Counted from the first letter of the stretch, positions 43,234 to 55,073 are shown. The stretch: 64,000 bases of DNA from Agapanthus africanus (GCA_030015575.1 CM057340.1:749463632-749527631); one strand, 5' to 3'. A program made the numbers and translations. Notes: a model not told the origin generated them from the letters alone.

Positions 43234-44626
43234 TGTTCACATCATAATATTGTATTATTATATTCCCCATTCTTATTCTTTTTACAAATAAACAGGTGCT
43301 TTTGACGCATGTCTGCTACATATTACAGGTTACAGGTTCTTGGATCTAAAACAGTGAAAAAGATAAAAGATAATGCAAAAGTGAGACTTTGACCAACAAA
43401 CAGAGAATCTTGATCAAGCCTACACAGAGTTCAGTACAAAACAGCGCAAGGTTCAGGACTTCGTCACGAAGCAACGGTAAAAGTCCGATACAATGTTCAC
43501 TAGAGATCTGGAGAAGACCTAGAAGCCCAATTGAAAAAAGGACATATAGAAACAGGAATCACAAGTCAATAGAAGCCAGGCCCAGAAGTTGCAAAGCCCA
43601 ATTCCCTCTTTTGGCCGCGGAACCGCGGCCAAACCAGGCCTCGGGCCGCGGTTCCGCCGCCGTGTATGGCACGCGTCGATGGAAAATTCACGGAAGCTCT
43701 GGCGGTGCATTGACTAGTCTTCCTAGGGGAAATTTTGTAATAGCACATGTGCGAGTCATTGTAACCCTAATTTTCCTATCCTCTATAAATAGGAATTCTA
43801 AATATTGTATTAGCTATGCCTCTTTTTCATAAATAAAATTCAGATTCATTTGAAGTTGGGAGAGCATCATTCTGTAAGTTCATTTTTATTTCTGCCTTAG
43901 TTCTATAATTAAATTCTTGCCCTAGATAAATTATTCTTTTGCCTTAGTTTAATCTAGTGTAGAATTTCTTAAACTGCAGTAGGTAATTAATCTATTATAT
44001 CTATAAAAAAAACAAAATAAAAATGATGTTTTTAATAGATCCCTTAATGAACGAGTAATTTCCTCGCTTGTTAGGGTTAGGAATAGGGAAGAGTTTGAGA
44101 GATGAAGATCTCTCATCTCTCTCGTGCCCAATCATTTGTAATAATTAGAACTTCATGCATGCATGCATGATCCGCTCCCTACGGCACCCTACCCACGCTG
44201 TAACGGTGAAACCGTAGTATAAAGGACCGGACATGCATGTCTTCCATGAAGGTTAGAGCAATTATTAGGAAAGGACGGACAAGGATCTAGAGGAAGAAAC
44301 ATCGTTTCTTCCCAATCATCCTAATACCCTTTACTAATAATTGTTATAACTCCTAAAAAGATTTAATTTAGGGGATTGAAAGAGGTGTGAAATTTAATCT
44401 TACCAAACTTTACCTAGACCTAATCCTAGCAAGTTTCTTAATTCTCGTACATCTTAGTTTTTAGATTTAATTAGAAGATCCAACACCCATTGGAATTAGC
44501 TCGTAAGAACATTTAGGAAATTAACACCATCCTTGTGGACCGACCCGTACTCACCGGCTAGCTGCAAAGCGACGCCGTTCTTGATTGCGGTAAATTATTT
44601 TTGATCGTAAAAATCCCTCTAAATAA
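43234..44626 (+). mobile_element. 3' LTR of element H
   Basis: It is collinear with the 5' LTR, with the same TATA box (43783-43792), CCGCGG palindrome (about 43613-43630) and CATGCATGCATGCATG run (about 44155-44170). The last two bases are AA instead of CA. CTAGC follows at 44627-44631. Confidence 0.94.
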
Positions 44627-44631
44627 CTAGC

Positions 44632-47050
44632 TCCTCATTGCTCGGCTTGATTACTAAAGTACTTCTGATCTGCCTGCGGTAAAGGTAGAGGGACCGGGAC
44701 ATGCAAAACCCAGACGTCAGTGCGTCATAAATATCAAAACAATAGTAATAAAAAAGATATGATGCTATGATTAAATATAAATATAAATAATAAACACAGA
44801 TATAAATAGTGAGCTATATGTGTGTGATGTGTATCCTAAAGTCTTTAAGTCTAGGTTATCTATTCTAGAAGTTTTTGAAATCAATTAATGTAATTCTCAT
44901 CGTAACTCAACAGTATATATCTCGTTCATGCCCCACGAGACCACGGTACAATATATCCCGTTCATTCCCCATGAGACCACGGTAAAATAAACAATGCTTT
45001 ATTCCGTAACGCCCGAAATCACAACAAACAATGATTTATTCCGTAATGCCCGGAATCACGGCAAACAATAATAATATCCTCTTGAGCTATGTTTCGGTTA
45101 CATTCTTGATTTCCCCTTTCCCCCCAAGGTTCTGTGTCTAGGTCTGGTATTGCCAATACAATCTAATGCCAACACAGGATCAAGTAGGCACCGGTCTTGT
45201 CTATACAGACAATAAGTCACGTCCATCAGGACAACAATCAGGATTGTTGGAATTAGCAATAAGATCCAAGTAACAAGTCTGGTAGTCTGTCGTGAACATA
45301 TCATGTACTGTATATTAACCAAAATAGATACCAATGTAAAACTATAATCAATATCGAAACACAATTAATGCCGGGATGCATATGTATCTATCTGTAATAA
45401 TCGTTATACGTCTATTACCATATATGATGCAATTTAGATAATATATTGAACTGATATAGTAGTATGATAATATCGTGATGATCTGGCATGCAACTGGATA
45501 AGCTATAATCAGTACGGATACAGACGGATACTGTAAAACTGTAAATCGTTACTTCTTGCTGAATATTAAAACGTATGCACTATAGTCGAGCATATGAATA
45601 TTGATATAATCAAAATAGCATGTTGCAAGTTTAGAACTTTCCAGATCGGATCTCACGTCGAGATAAAGATGTCACATTCCGATATCGGAATAACGTCACG
45701 ATGCAAACTTACGCACGCAGGACTGGACCAGGCTGAGCCGCTGCGTGACGTAGTGACTGGGCTAGACGAAGACGGTGACTGGGTCGTCGGCGACGCGCGC
45801 AACTCCGGCGAGACGACCGGGAAAGAAAAGAAAAGAAAGAAAGAAGAAGAGGAGGAGGAAGTAATGGAGGTTGCTGGGTTTATTAGGTTCTAGGATACGT
45901 AAGGGAAGAGGAGAGATGGGCGACAAGGTGACGGCGACGAGGTCGATGGCGAGGTGGCGAGGTCATCGTGGATGAGGGTTTGGTGTGCTCGAGGATGTGT
46001 AGAGGAGGTCTTCGGTGGTGGTGTTGGCGTTCTGGGGTTGCTGGGAGGCGAGGAGGGTGGTCGGTGTGATAGGTTTCCGGCGAGGATAGGGTTGCTGACG
46101 AGGTGGGTTTGGATCTTGGCGTCGGGGAAAAGTTGGGTGGTGCTTCGGTGCCGTCGAGGAGGAGAAGAGGTGAGGAGAAGAAGGCGAGGTCGAGAGGGGA
46201 ACGGTAATGGTGAGGGGGTAGCGACGAGACGGCGGCGAGGTGATGAGCATGGGTTAGGGTTTTGTGATAGGGACGGGGACTTAAGAGAAGAGAAAGAGAG
46301 AGTTTGGTTTATAATAATTATATATTATATAATATATATAAATATGTGTTATTAGAGAGAGAGAGAATATGGTGGGTACGGGGAGAAGAGAGAGAAAGAC
46401 AGAGAGATAGACAAGAGAGAGAGAGTTGATCAATTATTATAATTAATATATTATCTATATATTTAGATAACAGTTTATATATATTAGGTATAAAATATTA
46501 TATATATATAGGATTTTACAGCTAATACCAGATTACGCCGAATATTACCCGTGTCCCTTCTAAAAATCTAGTTTTTAAATATGGAGAATATACATAAAAT
46601 TTTAAACCATAATGTGATATCCAGTAAATAAAAATGTATACCCCCATGTACGGATCTACGTGAATATACGTAGCGATCAATTACGAGTCCGTTTTAACAA
46701 TTAGGGTATGAATATGATATATGGGCGTAACCACAAAATATGGGGTACCATGACATGCAAGACTAGATAAGAAAATATGTTATTTGATTTTATTTTGTAT
46801 TATAAAATATATGCGGATACTAAAATATATTATATATGTTTATAAAAATATAGATTTGCATGGATCCTTTGTACTAGCAAATATTTGATGTAATCTTGAA
46901 CTATGTTGGGTACAACCATGCGGGCCGGGTCGGATAATAACTGCAACTGCCAATTGCACTATCCGCAACCCAAAAGCAACAATAGGAAGAAATTTATCGC
47001 AAGATTTGAACTACCCTAAATATATAGTATAAATGCACTAGGGTGTTACA
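44632..47050 (-). mobile_element. Left (3') LTR of E, second piece
   Basis: It continues from 33289 once H is removed (tcctcattgctcggcttga, as at 52081) and is collinear with the right LTR up to 52474. It then extends through a GC-rich zone (45700-46260), GA-rich repeats (about 46354-46427) and AT-rich DNA to cctagggtgttaca at 47050, the minus-strand start TGTAACACCC. Frames in the GC-rich zone are low-complexity and not credible. Together the two pieces give an LTR of about 2.73 kb. Confidence 0.9.
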
Positions 47051-47118
47051 CTATACGCAACTACAAAGAATTTCGTCCTTGAAATTGCCGGAACAAGAAA
47101 AGACAAGAAAACATGGAT

Positions 47119-47604
47119 CTAAGAAAAACGGTGTGGAAACTTCTGTCGGATCTCTTCTTCACGTTCCCAAGAAGATTCTCCATGCGAACGATTCCCCCAT
47201 GAAACGAGTACTAGAGGGATAACTTTGTTCTTGAGGACCTTTTCTCGTCGATCCACAATCGCTATTGGTCGCTCTTCATATGTTAAATCTTTCTTTACTG
47301 TCAGTTCCGAGTGATCTAGGACGTGCATTTCATCTCGAATATACATGCGGAGTTGAGATACATGAAACACATCATGAACACCCGCCAAGGTTAGTGGTAA
47401 AGTCAATCGATAAGCTACCTCTCCAACACACTCGATAATACCGAAAGGCCCCACGAATCGAGGATTAAACTTGCTTCGACTACCAAATCGGATCACTCCT
47501 CTGTTCGGTGATATCTTCAAGAATACAAGATCACCAACTGCGAACTCCAGAGGTCTTCGTCCAGTATCAGCCCAACTTTTCTGTCTATTTTGTGCCACCT
47601 TCAT
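47119..47604 (-). pseudogene. E integrase C-terminus and chromodomain
   Basis: An open frame of 161 codons starts at 47604 (MKVAQNRQKSWADTGRRPLE), the GPY/F-type C-terminal region of Ty3 integrase (FVGPFGIIECVGEVAYRLTL, VFHVSQLRMY). It ends with a chromodomain-like tail (IPLVLVSWGNRSHGESSWE then REEEIRQKFPHRF). Chromodomains direct chromovirus insertion by binding modified histones. This block is free of internal stops but lies behind several upstream stops in the same polyprotein. Confidence 0.85.
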
Positions 47605-48298
47605 ATGATTTCAGATCACGTTAATTTTCTCCACCGTTTGCACAATAAGATCCGGTTCCAATAATCTTCTTTCTCCAATATCGTCCTAACAGATAGGCGG
47701 GCGACACTTACGATCGTATAATGCTTCGAATGGAGCCATCTGTATAGTCTCCTGAAAACTGTTATTGTATGAAAACTCCACCAAGTGCAAATGATTTTCT
47801 CATGAACCCTTGAAGTTTAACATGCATGGTCTCAACATATCTTCAAGAGTTTGGATCGTTCTTTTAGACTGGCCATCTGTCTGAGGATGATAGGCCGTGC
47901 TAAATTTCAAGCGAGTTCCAAAACTTCCCTGTAGACTCCTCCAAAAGTGTGATAGAAATTGAGTATCACGATCTGAAACGATACTCACGGGTACCCCATA
48001 CAATCTCACAATCTCCTGCATGTACCTCTTTGCCAAAGTCTCCGTCGACTGACCAACTCGAAACGGTATAAAATGAGCTGCTTTGGTCAATCGATCGACA
48101 ATCACCCAAACTGCGTTATTGCCCTTTGGACTCTGTGGTAATGCTGTCATGAAATCCATGGTTATATTTTTCTCACTTCAATTGAGAAATCGGAAGTGGT
48201 TGCAACAAACCAGCTACCCTTTGATGTTCAGCCTTGACTTGCTGACACACCAAGCACTTCGATACGTAGCGAGCAATTTCCCTTTTCATGCCTTCCCA
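47605..48298 (-). pseudogene. E integrase core, catalytic Glu replaced
   Basis: The core (ORF 47800-48159) has MDFMTALPQSPKGNNAVWVI with the first Asp and IVSDRDTQFLSHFW with the second. The third catalytic position reads DGQSKRTIQTLEDM, where the family has DGQSE: the codon at 47863-47865 is Lys. A frameshift separates it from the zinc-domain segment (48160-48298: CLVCQQVKAEHQ), and a TGA in NFKGS*ENHLHLVEF (about 47800) is expected to be Trp. Confidence 0.88.
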
Positions 48299-49852
48299 CT
48301 AGAAATGTTGTCGTAGATCTCTGTATATCTTTTTGCCTTCCGGATGTACGGAATATGCGGAACTATGAGCCTCCTTCACGACTTCTTCACGAACATCTCC
48401 TTTAGGCACACATAAATGACTACCATATCGTAACGAACCATCTTCATGAATTAACAAGTCCGTTCGAACTCCCGCTTCTACTTGTTCTCGAAACTTCTGC
48501 AATTTTGGATCGTGCGACTGTGCTGCTTTAATGTTATCGATCAGGGATGACTGTACATGCAACTGCATCAACTGTCTCGAAGAATTCGGTAGTACAATCG
48601 CCAATTCGAATCTCTGAAAATTATTTATAATCTCCTTTTGTGCAGTCAACATCTGTATTCCTGGCAACCGACTTAGCGAATCATGCACTACATTAACTTT
48701 TCCCGGATGGTATTTTAGATCAAGATCATAGTTAGTCATCAGCTCTAACCATCTACGCTGACTCATGTTGAGCTCTTTCTATGTGAACACATAATTTAAG
48801 ATCTTGTGATCGGTAAATACTTCTACCCATTCACCCAATAAGTAGTGTCTCCAAATCTTCAGAGTGAAAATCACTGCTGCTAACTCTAGATCATGAGTTG
48901 GGTAGTTCTTCTCGTGAGTCATCAATTGTCTCGATGCATAAGCTATGACTATCCCATGTTGCATTAGAACACATCCAAAGCCTTTCTCAGATGTGTCGCT
49001 GTGAATAACCAACCCTCCGGAACCGTTTGGCACGGTCAGAATAGGAGCGGTGATCAATCTTTTCTTCAACGCTTCAAAATCTGTCGCACATTTCTCCGTC
49101 CATATGAATGGTACCTCCTTTTGTGTCAGCTTGGTCAATGGTTCTGCTATTCGAGCGAAGTTCTCCACGAAACTTTTATAGTATCCGGCAAGCCCAAGAA
49201 AACTTCTGATATCGCCTACATTCTTTAGAATTGGCCAATCATGAAAAGCTGCAATTTTTTCAGGGTTAACGGCAATTCCATCTCCGGCTAAGACATGAAC
49301 CAAGAACATCACTTCTTCGTGCCAAAACTCGCACTTTCTCATCTTAGCATATAACTTTTCTTGTCTCAACGTTTGCAGTGCGATCCTCAAGTATTCTGCA
49401 TGCTCTTCCATGCTTCTCAAATAGACCAGAATATCATCAATAAACACCACTATGAAATGGTCCAAATATGGTGAAAAGATTCGGTTCATCAAGTCAATTA
49501 ATATTGCCGGTGCGTTAGTAACTCCAAATGTCATCACTAAGTACTCGTAATGCCCATATCGAGTTCGGAACGCTGTCTTGCAAATATCTTCTGTTTTCAC
49601 CCGAACTTGATGATATCCGGATCGCATATCCAACTTCGAGAATACCCTCATGCCATTGAGTTGATCGAATAATCCGCCGATGCGAGGGATTGGGTACTTG
49701 TTCTTAATAGTCACCCTGTTTAATTCTCGATAATCAATGCACATTCTCCACATTCCATCCTTCTTCTTGACTAGAAGAACTGGAGCTCCCCATGGTGAAC
49801 CGCTGCTACGAATCCAACCCTTCTCTAGCAATTCGGAAACCTGTTTCTTTAC
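48299..49852 (-). pseudogene. E reverse transcriptase and RNase H
   Basis: RT (from 49831) contains [37 protein letters not shown] and [13 protein letters not shown], an intact catalytic FIDD. RNase H follows: [20 protein letters not shown] (HSDTS where YTDAS is usual), [36 protein letters not shown], a TAG at about 48779 (Gln expected), then LDLKYHPGKVNVVHDSLSRL. The frame is shared across both open parts (48299-48766 and 48779-49831), so only the stop divides them. A TAG near 48299 sits where the family has Trp. Confidence 0.9.
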
Positions 49853-50734
49853 CTATTCCAGTTCCACCGGCGCCATTGGATAGTAAGACTTTGAAATTGG
49901 CGCTGCTCTAGGAATAAGATCAATTGCGAACTCTATATCTCCTTTTGGTGGAAAACCCGAGATGTCCTTGAACACATCCATAAACTCTCGAACTACTGAT
50001 GGCGCTTCCTCCTTATTTACTTCCATCGACGAAAGAACGGTATTAGTCGGCCTAGCCCTATATTCGACTGGCCCGACAGATCTGCTATCTCCCAAGAATA
50101 TGAACTCCGGATGTCCGGGAATCTGGAAAATCACTTTCTTTGCTCTACAATCGATGTGAGCCTGGAAAATACCAAGAAAATCTATTCTCAAGACAACATC
50201 ATAACTGCCAGTATCAATCACCAAGAAATCCGCGAATAACTCTCTTCCACAAATAACAATTGAGCAACCCTTGCACTCACTACTAGATATAATTTTCCCA
50301 TTCCCAGTATGTATGTCCCAGCAACTAGACAGGGCCGTGTGTGGAATAGAGTGTGCACTAATAAACTTGGACGAGATAAAACAATGGGATGCACCTAAAT
50401 CGAATAATTCCAATACGAGAAAATTATAAACAAGTAGGATACCTGAAACAACGTCTTCTGGCGCCTTGGCCTCCTCGACCGTCAAGGTGAACGCCCGTGC
50501 TTGATTAGGCCTCTGAGTGATCAGCTTCTGCCTATGAATTTGCTTCTGCGGTGATTTCTGAATATCGTCTCTCGATTGTAGTTTTGAAGGGCATGCACAG
50601 ATGGTATGGTCAGCTGATCCACAAACTAGATACTGCCCAAGCCTCATCCGGCACTCCTTCCAGAAATGACCCGGTCGTTGGCAGTAATCGCAAATCACAT
50701 CCTTTTTCTGCGTTGAAACAGAAGTCCTTTTCAT
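49853..50734 (-). pseudogene. E zinc knuckles and protease
   Basis: The open frame of 293 codons begins CDYCQRPGHFWKEC (C-X2-C-X4-H-X4-C), followed by a second, damaged knuckle (YLVCGSADHTICAC, first Cys lost). Protease follows: LVLELFDLGASHCFISSKFI, with the active-site Asp kept as DLGA. SYDVVLRIDFLGIFQAHIDC corresponds to the DVILGMDWL flap region. It is one frame off from the preceding gag part and in frame with RT, separated by a TAG at 49853. Confidence 0.87.
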
Positions 50735-51549
50735 AGTATTGTCACCTGTTTGTTTATCGGAATGCCTCTACGTACAGGAGCTCTGTTTGGCGTAAACGCC
50801 GGCTTCTGCACTATAACAGCTTGCTGTTGCGTACTCTTTGCTTTCACTGATAAACACTGATGCTCCCTGGCTACCTTAAGAACTTGGAAGAAAGTGGTCA
50901 ATCTCAGAGATATGATATGTTTTTGAATCTCCACATCCAAGCTACGCATAAACCGCCTTACCCTATCTGCCTCATTGGCAACCAAGGACCCTGCAAATCA
51001 ACTGAGCCGGGCCCACTCAGCCGCATGTGCATCAACGGATCCACCATTCTGCTTTAAGCTAATAAACTTCTCTTCCATTTCCTCCCGAGCAGACTGCGGA
51101 AAGAACATCTCCAAGAAACTTCGCAAAAACGTTGCCCTACTGATCGGCTTGGTCAGACAGGTCTCCTTTACAAGCCACCACTCGCGAGCGTAATTTACTA
51201 ATTGGATGCATACTACATCCACCCTTTTCTCATCTGGAATTTGCGTGGCAACAAGTAGGTTCTCTGTATCAACTAGCCACTGCTCCACTGGCAATGGCTC
51301 CTCCAATCCTGTAAATGTGGATGGATCGATCTTTCTAAAGTCCGCCATGGTGCCCTTACGCTGTGTTGGCCCGGATGCTGCGTCAACTACGGACTGCTGG
51401 ACCGTCCGCAGACCCTCTTGGAAAGTCTCGGTCTGCCGCTGATTCAGCTCAGTTTGTCACTTATGGTTTTCAAGCATACCACGTACAACACTAAGCAATG
51501 CGGCGTTATCTACACGCCACTGGTATGACCGCAAATCTCTATCCGCCAT
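50731..51549 (-). pseudogene. E gag (matrix/capsid)
   Basis: An ATG at 51549 (MADRDLRSYQWRVDN) reaches a TGA near 51459. The main part begins MADFRKIDPSTFTGLEEPLP (51348), with capsid landmarks YAREWWLVKETCL and FLRSFLEMFFPQSAREEMEE, an in-frame TGA near 50998, and VRRFMRSLDVEIQKHIISLR. This is the typical Tekay-type Retrotrans_gag. The frame ends at 50731, four bases past the start of the next frame. Confidence 0.85.
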
Positions 51550-51746
51550 GATTCTGAAGCCAATACACTGAAAAGGATTAGTAACGATAAACATGATTCA
51601 ATAAACAAGATATTGATAACTATGGATTCAAGACTGGAAAGGTAGTAATGTGGCAGGACATGTTTTTAATTATGGGTTTTCTGATTAGTGTATTGGGTTT
51701 AATACCCAACTACAAAAGAACCAAACCCGAAAAACCCAAAATCCTA

Positions 51747-51760
51747 TGGTTCTGATACCA
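51747..51760 (-). other. Primer-binding site of E (tRNA-iMet type)
   Basis: The minus strand reads TGGTATCAGAACCA, one base from the standard initiator tRNA-Met complement. It is nine bases from the LTR end at 51770, confirming minus orientation. Confidence 0.85.
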
Positions 51761-51769
51761 AACAAACCC

Positions 51770-52474
51770 TGTCACGTCCCACTTCCCAAAATACGTAAAC
51801 ATGGCACATGACAGAGCCAACCATGCTACCTATGGTTAGGAATCATCCCTCCACAGTCACATTACGGTTGTCAATCGGATATCAAGAACAGTAAAATATA
51901 TAATCTAGCTAACGCATGTCAATCTTCCATAATAAATAAAACCAAGAAATGCATATAGCGGAAACGAATCAAGATCCAATAAATAATAGTATCTGAATCA
52001 CATCCCAATATAGGCTCACATCAATTGAAATGAAACCGCTGAAATAAATAAACTAAGAGTCTCTAAACTAAATAGCTAGCTCCTCATTGCTCGGCTTGAT
52101 TGCTAAAGTACTTCTGATCAAAATGCGATAAAGGTAGAGGGACTGGGCCATGCAAAACCCAGACATCAGTGCGTCATAAATATCAAAACAATAGTAATAA
52201 CCAGGATATGATGCTATGATTAAACATAAATATAAATAATAACACAGATATAAATAGTGAGCTATATGTATGTGTTGTGTATCCTAAAGTCTGTGCGTCT
52301 AAGTTATCTATTCTAGAAGTGTTTGAAATCAATTAATGTAATTCTCATCGTAACTCAACAGTATATATCTCGTTCATACCCCACGAGACCACGGTACAGT
52401 ATATCCCGTTCATTCCCCACGGGACCACGGTAAAATAAACAATGATTTATTCCGTAACGCCCGAAATCACTACA
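51770..52474 (-). mobile_element. Right (5') LTR of E, broken by a CACTA element
   Basis: It starts TGTCACGTCCC and is collinear with the left LTR (32979-33289, then 44632 onward). At 52076-52085 it reads ctagctcctc without interruption, the empty site of H. Similarity ends at aacgcccgaaatcac, where the CACTA terminus begins. The remaining 2 kb of this LTR is not seen in the window. Confidence 0.92.
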
Positions 52475-52980
52475 CACTACTACAATAATGGGTTGCTCCT
52501 ACGGATATAGCCGTAGGGGCAAACCACTGCCCCTACGGATATAGCCATAGGGACACGAAATTACCTTATAGGTGCAAAGGCCGCAGGTGCAAGTTTTCCT
52601 CCTAAACATACCCCTACGGAGTAATAATTGCCCTTACGCCTTACTCCGTAGGGACAGTTGCCCTTACAGATTACTCCGTAGGGACATAATATTTATTTAA
52701 TTTATTGTTTTATAAAATAAATTACTTGCTCCTACGGCATTATCCGTCGGGCCTACTAAATGCTCCAACAGATACATTCGTAGGTCCGGGTGAATGCTCC
52801 TACGGATAAATGCGTAGGGGCAAGTTTTACCCTATGTTACTGAGTCCATAGGGACAAAATATCAAGTATCCTGATATTTTGTCCCTACGGCGAAATGTGT
52901 AGGGGCAAACTTTGCATCTACGGGTTAATCCGTAGATGCAATAGATGGCCCTACAAATTAATCCGTAGGGAAAAATTATC
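52475..52980. repeat. Subterminal inverted-repeat array of the CACTA element
   Basis: About ten units of the type gcCCCTACGG-N5..8-CCGTAGGGgc follow each other, for example at 52498-52521, 52621-52656, 52663-52684, 52797-52820, 52884-52908 and 52956-52976. Each can pair with itself, and single arms recur in both orientations. In En/Spm elements subterminal motifs bind the transposase (known); the hairpin form here matches that role. Confidence 0.8.
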
Positions 52981-53234
52981 AGGTTTTTTTTCTATAAAAA
53001 AAGGTTTCCTGTTTTTTCCCCGCTCTGTGCACAATAATATATACATCATATAACCAAATACAGAAATATTCATAACCAACATCTCACGCATAATATATAA
53101 AAGAAATAAACAAACAGAATACGATATCAAACTAAATCATCGTGAACAAACAAACAACCACCAATATCGTCCAAAATTTATACAATATGTATCGGATAAG
53201 TACATAAATCCTCAAAAATATAAATAAAGCTACC

Positions 53235-55040
53235 CTAGCTTGGTCCAGCTCCTCCACCTTTGATAATCGCCGTAATCTGGCGCATATGATCCTCGGTGCA
53301 GCCTTGAGTTGTCAAAAACTCGACTAATGAAGGAGCAGACGGTACAGGAGTCTGAGCGGGCTGTGGAGCTGCAGGAGTGGTCTGCACAACCGCAGCTGAG
53401 GTAGTGGCTTGCAGAGCCGCAGCCGAAGTAGCCTGTCGCATCTGTTAAATTTTTTGTGTAATAAATGAGTAAGAACGGTGTATTAGATTTTAGTCGAGTT
53501 CGTATCATTATCATGTTATTACGAAACCCCAATCTAAGAATATTTAGGGACTTAGGCCTCGTTTGGGTATCTAGTTTGGACAGCCGTAGTTTATTTTAAT
53601 TAGATAGTTTTATGTAAGTATGATTAATCAAAGCTATGTCTACAACCAAATAAGCTCAGGCTACTAATATTGTATATGTTACTATCTATAATGTGATATA
53701 ATATTTTCCTATTAAGTAGTATACATACTATCTCCGTCAACTCGTCGACGGTGGTCTTCAAGGCGGCAACATCTTGCTCTAGACGTTGCTCACGGGGGGT
53801 AGGGAAGTAACCGCCGGAGTGGAGTTCAACCTCATATGGGCCCTGCTAGGACCTAGTCTCCGGCCTCTCTCCCAACCTCCGTGGTGCCCTTCGTGTGCGG
53901 TGTCTAGGACTGGGGTCAGCAGCATCGGATCGGTCTGTCCAGTAAAATCGATCCTCGATGACTCCGTCTGCTCCACCACCCGCTCCTACACCCATATTAA
54001 CCATTAAAATATAAATATATCAAACTTTTCAAAACAAAAATTTCAAACTTGTTGGAATAAATATTAACACTTACGTAATACTCCTGGGTAGCGGTGTCAG
54101 GGAATCGAAGCTCGCCCGTGGTGGGATCTGTCGAAGTGCCTTGGACGACAAGATACACGGTCAGCACGCTCTGTGTACCACCCTACGCCAGAGTCTGAGC
54201 TCTCTGCAATTCGCAAAAAATTTACATATATTATAAAATAACTCTTAATATTACATTATATCAAATTAGATCTATTGTAATTTATCGATGCCTCCATGGC
54301 ACGAGTAATGTTCCTCGAGCCACCTGTATAAGTGGGGCGACCCCTCTTCGCCGACTTCCTATTCTATTTATTTTGATCGGCCTGTTTCTGCACAACACAT
54401 TCAGATTTAGTTTTCTAATTAAGCAACACAAAAAAATAAATTATATATTAAACAATGAATTACATTTAAATTACAAACCTATTTGTGTTGAGAGTCGAAA
54501 TATTGGCACAAAAGAGGCCATGTATCTACGTCAACTCTCGCAAAGGCCGGAGTATGTAGGAGAGTCGCTCTCTGCCTCGGAGGTCGCCATTGACAGGGAA
54601 TAGTAGTCGATCTTCAGCTCGTTCCTATTGTATCGGACCTTTGATTGCATGTTCTTCATCAGGCCATTGTACAGAGCATGAAGATCGAACACTCTCTCAG
54701 GGTGATCAGGGTCGGGTACAGCCTGAAAGTCGTAATCCAACTGTAAATACAAAAATACAATGTATTTAAATTGCAAGTGTTAAATAATAATAAATATATT
54801 AGATAATTCAAATGAAAATATATATTAATACCCGTGCCTGACCCAGAAGAGGGCAAATGAGCGCCGGTGCTGATCGCCCCATTCAACGTGAAGTGAATAC
54901 TTCTTCACGAGGCGGCTCTCATCCACCATATACCGGCCGAACCTCTCGGCATAATCACCGATATAGCGATAATCAGGGGTATAGAAGAGGGGGAATGCTA
55001 CCTCCCCCTAGCTCTGTCGGGACTCAGCCTGTAGGACTGA
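53235..55040 (-). pseudogene. CACTA ORF1 remnant (plant transposase, Ptta/En/Spm type)
   Basis: Minus-strand exons can be followed from about 55040. The first has YRYIGDYAERFGRYMVDESR ending FALFWVRHG. An intron of about 85 bases follows (GT..AG, near 54826-54741), then LDYDFQAVPD. After a one-base shift come DVDTWPLLCQYFDSQHK, a second intron (to about 54385), NK*NRKSAKRGRPTYTGGSRN with a stop, and an Ala/Thr/Pro tail MRQATSAAAL (53441-53235). The W..LC..F..NK.NR..TGGS series is the Transposase_24 signature. Middle exons (53779-54200) are less certain. Confidence 0.75.
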
Positions 55041-55073
55041 TTCGGCCATCGAGTCCTCCTCTCGGGATGGGGC

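Larger units (their letters stand above)
33290..44626 (+). mobile_element. Athila-like Ty3/gypsy element H, complete with LTRs, coding region decayed
   Basis: LTRs 33290-34679 and 43234-44626 (1390 and 1393 bases, highly similar) begin TGTTCACA and end CA, or AA in the 3' copy. CTAGC flanks the element (33285-33289, 44627-44631), and the empty target survives in E's other LTR at 52076-52080. A tRNA-Asp-type primer-binding site, gag, protease, RT, RNase H and integrase follow in Ty3 order, with a non-coding 3' region ending in a polypurine tract. Frameshifts and stops break each domain. No env-like frame was found after integrase. Confidence 0.95.
32979..52474 (-). mobile_element. Tekay/Del-like chromovirus E, minus strand, split by H and a CACTA element
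   Basis: The left (3') LTR is 32979-33289 plus 44632-47050, interrupted by H. The coding region is 51549-47119. The primer-binding site is at 51747-51760, and the right (5') LTR starts at 51770 and is broken by a CACTA element at 52475. On the minus strand the LTR starts TGTAACACCC and ends GGGGCGTGACA. The order gag, zinc knuckle, protease, RT, RNase H, integrase, chromodomain is that of Ty3/gypsy chromoviruses. Its flanking duplication (gattt left of 32979) cannot be checked, because the right end is not in view. Confidence 0.92.
52475..55073 (-). mobile_element. CACTA (En/Spm) transposon remnant, one end in view
   Basis: CACTACTACAATAATGGG at 52475 is a CACTA-type terminal inverted repeat. 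It is followed by about 500 bases of inverted subterminal repeats (CCTACGG..CCGTAGG) and then an exon-intron ORF1 pseudogene on the minus strand. The other terminus is missing: the element is cut at 55074 by a B-family LTR. No TPase (Transposase_21) segment is visible. It entered the right LTR of E, so it is younger than E. Confidence 0.82.

Noticed and set aside
45594..46355. Open frames of 95-133 codons in GC-rich DNA on both strands
   Set aside because: They lie in the left LTR of E, are low-complexity, and match no domain; GC-rich DNA has few stops by chance.
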